This document shows, piece by piece, positions 33,076 through 45,771 of a stretch of DNA of 64,000 bases. The notes below the pieces were generated by a model. It ran no database searches. It was not told the origin of the DNA and worked only from the letters and a program-made list of their open reading frames with translations. The stretch is from NCBI GenBank assembly GCA_015680685.1, contig MNCI01001437.1, positions 1-64,000 on the forward strand, written 5' to 3'. The number at the start of each line of letters is the position of its first letter. Positions within the stretch are counted from its first letter, which is position 1. This DNA comes from Gnetum montanum (taxonomy: Eukaryota; Streptophyta; Gnetopsida; Gnetales; Gnetaceae). A program made the translations under genes and the position numbers.

Positions 33076-34529
33076 AGGATTTAGTAAAAAGGGTCCGCAT
33101 ATCAGTTCTCTACCCATTAGCTTGGGCTAATCTGAATGTACCCCGTCGTTGTAGTAGTTGCCTTTTATTGATGCCTCATGTTGAGTCGTTACTTGAGTCA
33201 TCTTACCTATTCAAAGAAAGTGGGATTTGTGGAGAAGGATATCTGTGAAGAGCTAATCTTTTGAAGCAATGCCAAGCATTTGGTTGCCCTTCTCTACAAC
33301 CTTTTTTCTTTTTTATGAATTTGATTTATTTTAATTTTGTTCCTCGTGCTTTAGAACAGTCTAGCAGCAGTCTCACGTGAGCAATGGAGTTCTTTCTATT
33401 CCCTTGTCATTTCATCTTACTACATATGATGCTACATATGATTAATTGTAAAATTGTTGTTACTTTTAGGTGTTAGGTAATGCAAAAGGGGTAGTTGCAG
33501 TGGTGGTGTCAATTTTGCTATTCAAGAATCCTGATTCATTTATAAGAATGGCTTGATTCATTTATAAGAATGGCTTGATACACCCTTACTGTCATTAGTG
33601 TTGTTTTCTATGGTGAACCAAAGCAAGGATGGAAATGATTGGAGTTCAAGTGCAAGGCTAAGGAATAGATACTATAAGAATATTTAACATCACTTCATTC
33701 TTGTTTAGGGGAAATCAAGTTCTAGTTATTCTTTTCGTATTTTAATTCATAGAATATGTTAGGCGTGAACATTCATAGTTGTTCGTGCTTTAATTTGTTC
33801 CGAGTGACTTTATGTTCCAATCGTTTTAATGTTTTGCTTGGCTACAGGCCTCAAGTGTTGACAGTAATGAAGTTGGTGACAATGCTAACAATAATGTTGA
33901 TGATGTTAATCTTTCTTCCCCTGCTTATGGCTTAGTTTTGATCATTTGACAAGCTTATCATGTTCTATCATTTTCTTTGCAATACCGTTGGTGTTATTGT
34001 TTTGGTTGTCATGGCCTTAGAGATTGTATTATTTATTGTTATCGTGTCATAACTATTGCTACTATTATAATTTTATTATTGTTATTCAATCACACAATGT
34101 GATTATGGCTATTGGGATAGACATTCTTGATTATAAGTTAAAATTTTTGGTTTTGTTTTATACTTTATATTTTTCTTGCACAAAAGGCTACTAGTTAACA
34201 TACGAAGGTTATGGAGCAAAGTTTGTCGGTAAAGCACAAAAGTATATAAAAAAGCATAATAGATTACAATGCAAACATAAAAGGAAGGGAGGCCATAAAT
34301 TTACCATTTTTAGGCCCTAGCAAGCCATGGGTTTTAGGCCTTAGCAAGTCATTGTCTTGCTAATTTTAGTCCTTAGCAAGCCATGAACCATACTTGCCTA
34401 GCAAGTATGGGATAGTGTCAAAAGGTTGTATAAGGATAAAACAAATAATAAAACATGATAAAATGTCGCGAAAGTAAACAAATGACTATCAATCAATGAA
34501 GGGATAAAGTGTCCATGATGTATTAATTA
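33076..34529. other. Element E 3' non-coding region after protease
   Basis: No supported gene. At 34310-34400, repeated CTTGCTAAGGCCTAAAA words (minus strand) correspond to CCACTAAGGCCTAAAATTGG in element F near 63910, so this is the conserved segment following the gag-protease frame. Confidence 0.55.
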
Positions 34530-37500
34530 CTTAACCCTTGATAAATCAAAGGGCTTCCTTAGCATAATTCCACTCTCATCATGCTTCTTATTTGATATGG
34601 CAATTGGTAGATGTTTTCGTTGATTGCCAAATGTTATAGGTTTGGTGATTTTGGCCTCATTGTTGTTATTGTTGTTGATTTTGCTCTTGGTACTAGCCCT
34701 AGCTTGAGTTTTAGGAGTCTTCTCTTGAAACTCCACTTCCGAACCTTGGTCAATGTTGACATAGTTAACCAATGGTATCGATACATTGTCTCCATGAATG
34801 AAAATTTTTCCTTCCTCATATGGTAAATGGATCTCCTAGTGTATAGGAGATGAAACTACCTGAAGCTTCGCTAACCATGATCTTCCTAGGGGTAGGTTGA
34901 AACTGGGTATCTTTTTGACTACTAGGAAGTTAGCAGATGTGGGAAATTATTCTCCAACTACAAAATTCAAGGAGATGGAACCTCAAATAGCTACTTGTGA
35001 TCCATTAAATGACTTAAGTGTTGAGGTAGTGGTAACTTGGATGTTTTTGATTATGTCTAGTTTTTCTACAATGATATATGTTATTACGTTGGTTGCTACC
35101 TTGTCATCCACTTGAACATGATGAACCTTGTACCTACCAACACGTACAATAATGAGGAGAGGAGCATATAGCACTTCTCCATTTCATAAGTCCATCTTCA
35201 CCTCATTTTCACGAAAGTTGAGCATGGGTTGATGCCCATCCTCCCTAAGTAAAATTGCTAAATGATAGAGTTGACTGACTCTTTATTGATGGGCATGTCT
35301 CCATTCATAGGGATAGAAGTCAACACTTGAGCTAGTGCATCTCTATGAGAAAGAGAAATCATGAACAAGTTGTATAGGCTCAACAACATGTTCTTTTGTT
35401 TAAGAGACCATTTAGCTTATTCCATTGTTCCAAGGAAATTTTTTTCCTTGGCATGTGATCTTTCAGCCTTAGTGGTCTTAATTTCCACCATCCTTCCTAG
35501 GATTTTTGGCTCATGTTTTGATGTATGCACGTTGGGCCCCTTGTCCATGGGTGTTGTCAATCTTAGTGTAGGCTTAATTGGGTCAACTTGCTTCAAACCC
35601 TTTTGTTGTTGGCTACCTTCAATGGGCTTAGTTGTTGGCATAGGACATGTTGTTTTTGTCATTGTTATGGTGATGATTTCTTATTAACCATTAATTTGTT
35701 GGCCACTATAGATGAGCTTTGAGCACAGGTTGTTGAAGGTGGAGGGATCTTAATAATAAATGGTTCTTTAAGAGAATTGGTAACATGTGGTTTGGGTTGC
35801 GAAGTTGATGCCACTGAAGTTGAAACATGTATAATGAAGGACTTCTTAGGGGCTAGATATGGTGATAGCCTAATGACAAAGGGAACTTTAGGCTTTACAT
35901 TTTAAGGTTGGGGTGGTACCTTGATAACACACAGTCCCCTAGGAGGGTTAGATTGTTTGGTTTCAGTGAATGGGGCTATGGTATAAGAGTTATTAGTATT
36001 TGAGCTTTAAGAGTTTGGCTCATCCAAAACCAGTTCCCCATACTCAAGTATCTTCTAGATGTCATCTTTCAATGCTAAGAAAAAATCGGAGTCATGACTG
36101 GCCATTTGATTGTAACGACAAAACCTATCTAACTTGAAGTACTTTGGTAACTTTGGATCATCTTTGGCTACTATCGTTGGATCTATAGCTATCTGACACA
36201 GACAATTGTACCTCTTACAAGCCTCCTCAAATAATTGCTTATGTTAGATTTGATTATTTTTAAACAACTATTCTAGAAGTTCAGAGGGCTTCATAGGTAA
36301 CTTTGTGTACTTAGACCTATCTTTGAATATGAAGTTATGTCTTGGTTGGTATGACATAGATGGTTGTGATGAGTCAGGAGATGTGTTGTCTAGCAATGAT
36401 CTTTGCCTTTCTGCTTGCTTGGTATCCTTGGATGCTGCAAAAAATTTTTTTTGCTCTTACTTAGTTCTATCTCTATTCCTCCTTATGTGTTGATGTTTAC
36501 AAGCCACATAGGCTAGATCATTGCTAGCTTTAGCAACTTCTTCTATGTTATTAGTTTGTGAAAAGTCTTGGTCCAATGATTGGGGTTCTAAGTAATAGTT
36601 TTGACTTGATAAAGTTGTTGACTACTCCTTTGAAGATGGCCAAGAGGTGGGTCTCAAAGATGGGCTTGGGGATCTTGTTGAGCATTGCATTCCATCTTTG
36701 AATGAACCTTTGTGTTGGATCAAGTGGCCCCTTCTTTACCTTCATAAGTTGATCCAATGTTGTATCAAGCTTTAAGTTGTATCTGAGGTGATTCACAAAT
36801 TGGTTTATGAGGTCTTCAAGGGAGGAAATAGAACCTCTAGGTACGCTATGATACCAATCTAAAGCCTTTCCATTCAAGGACATAGGAAAAACCCACAATA
36901 TCGTATGTGGTCATGCTTGAAATAGGAGGCACTCAGATTGAAAGATGACAAGGTGTGCATTTGGATCTCCTTCATCATTGTATTTGGTGAAGTTTTAGAT
37001 GAGCATGCTTATAGGCAAGGTTACTTGGGAAATGGCAAGACTAATAAGATCATCCTAGTAGAAGTTCATGACCTTTACCATTTATGTGTTTAAGGCTTTA
37101 AGTATTTGCAGCTTTTTGGTGAGGTCCTAAATCATTTGAAATGCTTTATCCAAATCTTGGAGTACTCCCACAAGTTGCAAGGTTTGTACAAATGGTTGTG
37201 GAGGGAGTTGAGAGGCTTGGGACCATGTAATAAGCATCAATATTAACAGAAAAGGTTGGGTGATCACTGTAATAGGACGGTTAAACAAAGAGAAGGATGT
37301 TTGTGTTGGGACTTGAGGGACGAAATGAACAAAAGGGATCTGAGAAGCTTGCATGGCCTAAGGTCCCAAAAAGGGGTAGGATGAAGAAAGGATGGGACAT
37401 GGTGGATACCACTGATGATGGTCTTATGGAGCAAGGTTGTGTAGCGAAGGGCATCAACAACAATAAGGAGGTAGGCTAAGAAATAGGTTGGGATTGGTGT

Positions 37501-38050
37501 TTCAAAATTATAAGTATGGGACCACACACCATAGGATGCAAGGGGAATGATCATATAACTTGATTTGTAGATGATCCCAGGGATGTTGAGTTAGAGATGG
37601 TCATTTGGAAATCTAACTATTGGAAGAGGCTTCCAATAAAGGTGTCTAGTTTCTATTTTGCCTTAAATTCATCTTTCTCCTCTTGGTTTTCCTCCAAACT
37701 AATATTCTCACTCCATTCATCTATGTCTATAAGTTGTATTAGCATGTGTGCATAGAAATAGATTAAAGGTAACTTGTGATAAAGTGAGGGAATGTGTTCT
37801 TTTCCATCTCGATGTATGATTTCAAATTGACAGTTAGCATCAAACTTAGTACATGGAATAAGAATTCTAGATTATATTTTGGTGCAAAGGAAATTATAAA
37901 ATTTCTCATTGATCACTACAAAGTTTGGATTCCTGTCCCTTTTCCTTAGTGATTCTTTACGCGTAATGACTGTAGGGTCTCTTGGATTATAAATGCAAAC
38001 TACATCCTAACTAGAGGCCATATAGGTAAGGTCAAGTGGCAATATGGTGG
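34530..38050 (-). pseudogene. Element E gag-protease polyprotein
   Basis: Minus-strand remnant of a polyprotein matching element F (60088-63655) along its length. Landmarks from N to C: a start block with IHRDGKEHIPSLYHKLP (near 37800), a Pro/Ser/Thr/Gln-rich linker (37000-37560), the gag core WVFPMSLNGKALDWYHSVPR with GSISSLEDLINQFVNHLRYN (36551-36898), a zinc-knuckle-like FCRYNQMASHDSDFF (about 36090), and the protease region (VDDKVATNVITYIIVEKL at about 35150-35095, SFNGSQVAI near 35000, then EVEFQEK at about 34700). Gag builds the particle core and protease processes it. No RT, RNase H or integrase follows. Stops and frameshifts occur throughout. Confidence 0.82.
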
Positions 38051-38091
38051 ATCGATTAAAAAGCATCAACGAAGTATTAATAACACTCAAC

Positions 38092-38275
38092 ATACAAAAG
38101 TTGTAGTGTCGTTGAAAGTTGTGCGTCAAATAGTTATAGCATCAATGACAATTATGCATCAATAACACTTGTGTGTCAATGATACTTGTGCATCAATGAA
38201 AGTTGTAGAGTCAATGACACTTGTGTGTCATTGAAAATTGTACATCAATGATACTTGAGTATCAGTGACACTTGA
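38092..38275. repeat. Minisatellite, about 18-bp unit, roughly ten copies
   Basis: Variants of TGTCAATGACACTTGTG / CATCAATGATACTTGTG run in tandem just upstream (minus sense) of element E's gag. Confidence 0.75.
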
Positions 38276-38589
38276 AATTTTCCAAGTTTTGTTGATGCTA
38301 GAAAATTAGGGAGAGGTTCTAGCATCTATAGTGAAATCGTAATTGTAAAATTAAAAAATTACTTTTATTATTTTTAAAATAAAAATTTCTCTCATGTATG
38401 ATGGGTAATGACACTATGCACTACAATAATAATAAAATGTAATTCACTCTAGGTTGTTAGTTGCAGAGAGGAAAAAGGTAAAGACACTACACTATAATCT
38501 ACGACAGAAAAAGGTATGTCTTGGTCAAAAACTAGTTTACATGAAGAAGTTAGGTGGATGCCCTCCTTCTAACACTAAAAAATATAGTG

Positions 38590-39500
38590 ATGAAAAAATT
38601 TGGTACTGGAGGGGCAAAGACCCTCATCAGAATAGTTTAACTCATAGAACCACAGGCCTCAAAAAGGATCTATAAGCACCTCAAATGATCTGACAGATCA
38701 CTTGAGGACTTGAATGTCTATTATTGGGTATTGATGAAATGTATACAAAATGTAAACAAAGAAGAAAATATTATTAAATAAAATCAAAATGAAAACACAA
38801 TTGTAGAAGATGTAGAGATAAAATACAACACAACACTATCAAAACTTTGTGATTAAATGTTTTAAAACAATATAACAAATGGGTTCCAGAGATACAAATT
38901 AGGGCTTTTATAGCCTATAATTAAAACATCAAATTTGGACTTTGACGTAGGAGCCAGGATGTGTTCTAAAGTATTCTCTCATAGATTTGGTGTTGCTTAA
39001 TCTAGTTGCAAATTGGTTCTTAGCATTTCTAGTGATCTACGGTATAGAATAATGGTGATGATCATCATGGACTTTTGGGCATCTACATCACTTGAAAGTC
39101 TCAAGTTCAATGCATATGCAAAAATGCCAAAAGTCCTTTCATTGAGGTAGATATTTGTTTAAATAGGCCTTTGGTTCTACCTAGTTATTAGTTAATTCTA
39201 TCACGATTGCTAACAGATTTCTCGTACCTTTTATCATACTTGGCACACCTTTGCATGTAGCATTAGTATTGGTACCATAAAGTCATGATGCTAGCAACAA
39301 CATTAGTACCATAAATTCATTACACTAGCATTAGCATCAATACCATAGAGTCATGATGCTAGCATAGCGTTGGTACCATAAAGTCATGACATTAACATCT
39401 TTGAGGAAATAAGGTAGCTGTATCTACCTTTATTTTTTCCATCAAATTACAAAGACTATTGGCCATGGATTATAATATGGATTTTCTTTGGGGTGTTTTA
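38590..39500. repeat. Direct repeat, right copy (element E LTR segment)
   Basis: Partner of 28330-29320. It contains about four units of the TACCATAAAGTCATGATGCTAG minisatellite (39252-39397). Confidence 0.85.
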
Positions 39501-42032
39501 AATATGGGCTAGATAAAGGTTTCTAATAAAATATTCAAAAATGTTTTCAAGTCTAGAAATACCACAATATGTTTTCAAAATTCAAAGAAATCCAAATATC
39601 CAAAAATCCAACTAATGTATATTTTATTCAAACATCTCCAAAAGCTAGGTCTTGATTATCCTCACTACCAACAGGAACCATCAGGTTTTAGAATAACATC
39701 ACTACTATCATCAAATCATCCTTTAAATTATTTTAATGTCCAAAAATATGACAAATTGTTCAACAAAAATCCAAGAATGTATATTTTAACCAAGCATCTC
39801 TGAAGGCTAGGTCTTGGTTATCCTTACTACAAAAGGGTCTCATCGATAGCTCTTGGAATAACCTCACTACTATCATCAGATTATTCTTATGATTCCAAAC
39901 AAGTTACTCATGGCTAGGTCTTGGCAACAACCTTATTACTAACATCCTCAATGGCCAAGGTACATGTATCATCAAAAGGATAGGTCTCAACTATGCCTCA
40001 TTACAACTCCACTAGATTCAACTACTCACTGCCATAGTTTTGGCTAAATCCATAGCCTCACATGAACTTATGAATCAAAATCTAGGGTAGGAAATCCATC
40101 CAACAATCATTGTTCTCATGGGATGGGTTCCACCAAAGAACACTCCACTACTACATGCAACAAGAATATCTAAGAGATTCGTAGCTCCCACTACCAACTA
40201 AGCAAAACTAGTCACATAAATGTTATTATTTTATTTCAAAAATTCAAAAGATATCCAAAATGACCAAAAATTCATAAAAGCTCAAATTCCACAAAATTCT
40301 TATCCAAAATTCATGATGGCCAAAATTTCACAAAATTCTCGCAAAATCATGTTCATATTAAAAACTAATCTAAAATAACCATAAATTATACAAGAAGCAA
40401 GTTGGGCAAAGTTTCCACAATTCCAAAAATTCACCAAAAGACTATAAATATATGGACAACATTATAAGATTATTTTTCATTCAAAAAAATCCCAAATGAC
40501 GAAAATTCAATAGAATCTTAAAATAATAATCAAAATCATAGAAGAATTGAAGAAGTCCAAAAAGTAAAGAGAAGGAATAGAAAATCTACAATAAAATAAG
40601 ATAGCTAAATAAAAAGAAAAGTAAAATAAACTTTCTTACTTATGTTGGCATACCTTCTAGAATTTTCTTAGCACATTCTTTTTCTACCTAAAGCTCTCAA
40701 TTTGTCTTTGCCTTACTTAACTTGTTGCACCTGAAATGCTTCCATAAACAGTGATGAGCTATATTTAAGACTGCTACCTATTCATAAGATGAAGAATGGA
40801 AGAAACTGAGTTGAAATTGGCTTCAAAACAAATAAGGGAAAAATGTCTTTCAAAAAAATGTTATGGAATACAATTTTGGAAAAATAGCAGTTATAAAAAA
40901 AATGACAAAAAAAAAAACAAGCAATGGAGAGAGAGAAATGCAAGGCCATGCATATAATTAATATGTAACATGTTTACATATGTTACATATAATATGTATA
41001 TGTTATATTTGTAACATATACTTTGTTTTATTCACGTGGTTACTTTTTATGTGGAGAATAAATCCCTTTTGACTTTTCAATTTGATTTTTTATTAATTTT
41101 AATTTCTTAACAAAAATAATTTTCATGAGTTTATTTTCCCAATTTTCTCTCTCTCCACTCAAACACTTGTAACACGCATACCTAGACTCTAAATCAAATT
41201 CCATTTGAACCTATGGGTTCCTTATCAAATGTTCTACCTAATTAGATGCTGGAATCTTATCTAGGTGTTACTTATCATGGTCACCAAGTTCAAATTCCAA
41301 AACTTTTATGGGATTTTAGTAAAATAAAAATTGTGATATCTCGAGAACCCCAACTCTGATTCTAGTAAACCAAAGGTTAAAACTTAAGTTTTCAAATGTT
41401 CTAGACACATTAATAAGGTTAGATTTTATGTAGGACATCATCCTAAGGTACTTCCTCAACAAAGCTAAAATATCAAATATTTAATTATAATTAAAAATAA
41501 CCTCCAAATCCTAGTTTAATGACAAAAAATAACAAGGGATATGTTTTGTGTAGGGCTCTAGTTTAAAATTGCTCCATGAATAGAGTATTATATAATGACA
41601 TGCATAATAAAAATAAAAGATACATAATTAAATATGCATAATAAAGTATAAATATGTATAACTGAATGTGCATAATAAGGACTAAATATACATAACTACA
41701 TATGTAGGAAGAATAATACATGCATAATTAAATACTTGTAAAGTCATGATAACTGATAAAACAAAGACTTACTCGGGTAATTGGATTTTAACATCTAATC
41801 ATAAAATATTCAGAAGATCTATGCCTAAGCTCAAATAGTAGTGAAATGAAGGATATAAAACTTTAACAAAGTACCCTATCAAGCAAATTATATTCACTTA
41901 CATAGGAAACTAACAAAAAATAACCATAATAATAATAAGATAATCTATTAAAATGTATTTGACACCATTAAAGAATTAATCACATGCATTAAACTAAATA
42001 GTTAAATTTATGCAAATTTCTAGGTTGTGACA
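39501..42032. other. Element E right terminal region
   Basis: No coding signal. A decayed tandem repeat of about 165 bp (GCTAGGTCTTGRTTATCCTYACTAC and TCACTACTATCATCA) occurs at about 39640, 39808 and 39910. Most of the rest is AT-rich. It ends GGTTGTGACA at 42032. Confidence 0.5.
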
Positions 42033-42870
42033 TTCATGATAATACTGCTCAACTAATTATCACTTTCACCATTTAACTTCCATGATTGCAATTATATCAA
42101 GGAGTGCTTTGATATGGGCCATGGAATTTTTGTATACCTAGATCATCATAAACATGTCTGCACACTCCCTTGTTTCCTACCTTAGGTTTCCATGATATGT
42201 CTCAATTATTTTCTTTGGATGAATCCATGATTTGGATAGTGGTGAGTTGTTTTCATGTACTTTTCCATGATGATGTCTAGTGGCTCACAAGCTTCTTGCC
42301 TCCATCAAACTTATTCCTTCCAAATATTTGAAATGTAGTAATAGGTATGAAATTTAGTGTATAACATTTAGACCATATCTGCCAACTATTGAATTAATTT
42401 GAGAGGCACAAGTACTTATACCAAGTTACCACATGCTCAATGAAGGTGTGAGGAAATAACCACAACTTTTGCCAATCATGGACAATCCCCTACATATAGC
42501 AAGCATTGTCAAATGTCTACATGTAGAGTTGGAGATCATCACTGGTAAGTCCTCTATATGTTGGGAGATTTATAATGTTGACTTGTTGGATGTGAATATC
42601 ATGAACATGCTCCCATGAAATATGTACAACTTTATTGGGTTCAAGGAAATCATCCTAGTTAGACAAAAAGATATCTTTATTATTGAATGGTTGAGAAAAA
42701 TGCAAATGTTAAAATCTAGGGAGTATATTAGCATCAAGGATTTAGGATGCACTTACTTGGATGGTTCATAAGCATGTTCCTTTGTGGAAAATTGGACTTT
42801 TTCTTTCTTGTTTGCTTTAACGTCCTTCTCTTCATTTGAATGATCAAATGGAAAGCTATAATGAGCCTCT
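42033..42870 (-). pseudogene. Element D gag, N-terminal part
   Basis: Minus strand: a charged start near 42868 (EAHYSFPFDHSNEEKDVKAN), LTRMISLNPIKL, then RGLTSDDLQLYM (about 42520-42550) and the gag core text MQGIVHDWQKLWLFPHTFIE with WYKYL (about 42370-42490), equivalent to ENEWQKLKLFPRTLIKEAES in element C. It continues at 27520 after element E. Stops are frequent. Confidence 0.7.
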
Positions 42871-42904
42871 ACTTCTATCATTTGATCTTATAGATATTAC
42901 CTTT

Positions 42905-43694
42905 TGATGAGTGGCGAGATACCCCTACACTCAACCATACAAATATGAGCGTAGCACGAGCGATCCGGTCGAACTCCATAGACTAAGTGCCTACACGCCC
43001 ATGGAACACTTAGGGTTAATCATTTGTTGTCTTCCCAAACTTACTTGTAGTTGTCACGGTGTATGGTTAAGTAAGTCCGAGGTATATGATTTTTATAGCT
43101 TTTTATGTTTTTGTCTCCTATGCTAACAAGATGAAGGGTTGAGAAACTAATTACTAACTCTAACTAACGAACTAAGTCTAAATTAGCCTAGCGTTAGTAT
43201 CTGTTCCCATTTATCATACACACCCTGAACCAATGCAACCATGGCTACCAAATGCTAGTCGTTGCTAGGATCACCACGCGTAATGCACGTGCTCGAAGTG
43301 GTCGTACTGAGGCACTTAACTAGGAGAGAAGGGTTGAGAGAGAAAGTATTAAATAACAGATAATAAATAAAAAATAATAAATAACAATAAATAAAATCCT
43401 AATTAGCCTATTCCATGCACTGCAAGTTTTATAGAAGAAGCTCATCTTTATTTCCGTATACAAACTTGTGTTCAAGTACAATGTTTGCTCGAATAAAGAT
43501 CCGTTCACTTTAGGACTCCTACTGTGGGCACATGGCAAAATTCTATCTCTGGAGTGATCAATCTGCTAGAGTTTCCCTACTGTCTAGCCTAGGATGAGGA
43601 AACAAGGGAGAGCTGCCTCTTATTTATAGATATGACAGTGCACCACGATCTCGCATGCACGATATCACAGCTCATGTAATATCGCGTCCCATCA
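42905..43694 (-). mobile_element. Element C 3' LTR
   Basis: 790 bp. On the minus strand it starts TGATGGGACGCG and ends CCACTCATCA. TATAAATA on the minus strand is at 43621-43628. Confidence 0.92.
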
Positions 43695-43702
43695 TACCCC
43701 CA
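43695..43702 (-). promoter_or_regulatory. Element C polypurine tract
   Basis: Minus-strand TGGGGGTA directly precedes the 3' LTR. Confidence 0.78.
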
Positions 43703-45771
43703 TGACTAAATGAAAAATCATCCTCGAGTTCTTTACAATAATATCGAAAAGGTATGGTATTATTGACTCAATGGAACTAATGGGATGACATGTGAATGGA
43801 TCATCATTACAAGACTTGACAAAACTGGTGTTCATGACAACAAGGGTGAACACCTTATTACATTGACATCAGGCCTCATTTGGTAGCTGAGAGAAAAGAG
43901 AAGAGAGAAGAAGTGTTGTTGTTGCCAACACCAAGATTGGGCCTTTCATTGTCCATCTATAAGCGCACCATCGATCTTGCTCCTTGCATAGCTATTTCAG
44001 TGCTGCTCCATTCCAAGCATTCCCTCTAGATCCAATCCATTGTTGCATGATCACCATCTGTACACACAACACAGTCTTATATTAGCAAGGGTAATTGAAT
44101 CACCATGTAATTGATACCTTGCTTTGATGTAAGCCCATTGGCTAGGTTGTGGTATGGCTGATACAGATCTGAAGATATATTAATAATGACTACCAAAGGT
44201 GTAGGGGTTAGGAAAAAATCAAAAAAATCAGGGCTAGGAGAAAATCAAAAAAATCGAGCCCCATACCCCCTTGACTGATTGTGAACCTTTAGTAGTGTTA
44301 GAATGGAGAAAGAAAAAGGAATAAGAAAGATAGATAAAAAAGACAACTATAGCATCGATGAAATGAATGTCAAGATGGAAATGAACAAAATAAAATAGAT
44401 TGCAAAAATGTTAGGGAAAAAAGTTAACTAGTGCACCAAATAGGAATGTTAGTGGGTCCTCCCCAAAGTAGGCTCATGTCCTTAATGCCCTTACAAACCC
44501 ACATTCAAAGAGTCCGTAGGCTCTGGGAATGTCAATTGGAACAAGAGTTAAAGTATTAACCACAAGAATTTACCAAAAAGAAAACAATGCATCAACCAAA
44601 ATATATACACTAATGATACAATTGGCAATGAGGTGAACAATGGAGAGAAGAGATTGGAATGGAATCCCAAGAAAAAGGTGGTGTACAACCCCTTGTGTAG
44701 TTCATGATTAATGTGACTCAGCAAATCTCATTCCAACTCCGGCCTTAAACCAACCACATCCAGTGACTTTGCATCAATGCATTTGGCCAAACCATCCTCT
44801 TAAAGTAACAAGAACACCTTCTCCAAGATCTACCACCATTCCAATGAAATAAATGAGGAGAGAATGGGAAGCAAGAAGGGCCTTAGTTAGAGGGAACATT
44901 TTTAGTTCCATAACCAGTGCTTGTAGCCCAAGGGATTATTTCGTCTAAGGGGTGTGCTTTGAATTCTCACTTTTTTTTTGTCTTGTGTTTTTATGCGTGA
45001 GAACTAGACCATGCAAAGACTTTGTTATTTTTATTGTCTCAGCTCTCGATAATTGGGTAACATCAGAACGATAAGAAAACTCAAGAAGAAAACATCCGAG
45101 CACCCAAGAGAATGGCCAACACAAATGCATCAAGTTCCCTTGAGGTCACACCCTTTTCAATCCTTGAGTCCTTCCTTAGTTTGAGAAATGGCCAGTCACT
45201 GATTCATTAAGGTTCTTATTATGAAGGAGACTGTACATTTCCAAGCTGAGAGAGACCATAGAAACTTGTGGATGGATGGATGAAGTGATCTCATTGCCTG
45301 CCATATCAAAAGAAACATACCTTAGTATCAACATCGTGACTTAAAGGTAAAAACCAAACATTAGAGATCAATAAGAAAATATTTCATACCATCATGAAGA
45401 ACACTTATTGGGTGACAAACTTATAGGGTGGATAACACGCACACGCACACAAAAAATGAAAAAGTATAACGATGTTATAAAACAAAAACAAGAAAAGTTA
45501 AAGAAATTTGTAAAATAAAAATGTGTAAAACAAAAACTTGTAAAAGAAATGTTGTAAAACAAAAACGTGGAAAACAAAAATGTGTAAAACAAAAACGTGG
45601 AAAACAAAAACGTGTAAAACAAAAATGTGGAAAACAAAAATGTGTAAAACAAAAACGTGAAATAAAAACGTGTAAAACAAAAATGTGTAAAACAAAAACG
45701 TGTAAAAAAAACTAAAAAGAACTGAGGGCCTCCAATGATTAGCATAGGTGGCCATCTCCCCCATGACTAAA
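43703..45771 (-). other. Element C post-protease non-coding region
   Basis: Corresponds to the post-pol spacer of elements A and B. It holds a tandem repeat (45508-45710) and conserved text near both ends. No gene is supported; apparent frames through the tandem repeat are low complexity. Confidence 0.65.
45508..45710 (-). repeat. Tandem repeat, about 16-bp unit, about 13 copies
   Basis: Units of AAAACAAAAAYGTGKA. On the minus strand they read TTTTGTTTTACACG, the same word that appears a few times after pol in element B (18020-18060). Confidence 0.85.

Larger units (their letters stand above)
27526..42032 (-). mobile_element. Element E: 14.5-kb gag-protease LTR element without RT, splitting element D
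   Basis: Left edge TGTAACATCCC and right edge GGTTGTGACA are typical LTR ends (TGT...ACA), with a near-match 5-bp flank. Gag-protease lies on the minus strand (34530-38050). An AUX1/LAX gene fragment lies in the same orientation farther 3' (31780-32907). Direct repeats at about 28330-29320 and 38590-39500 are probably parts of the two LTRs or near-LTR regions, but full LTR pairs could not be traced, so the element is rearranged or compound. Confidence 0.55.

Noticed and set aside
42911-43126. 71-codon frames repeated at 42911-43126 and 49227-49442
   Set aside because: These are two copies of LTR sequence of element C, not genes.
45392-45764. Overlapping minus frames rich in FYTFLF and a plus frame rich in KQK
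   Set aside because: Both are readings of the 16-bp tandem repeat; low complexity with no domain.
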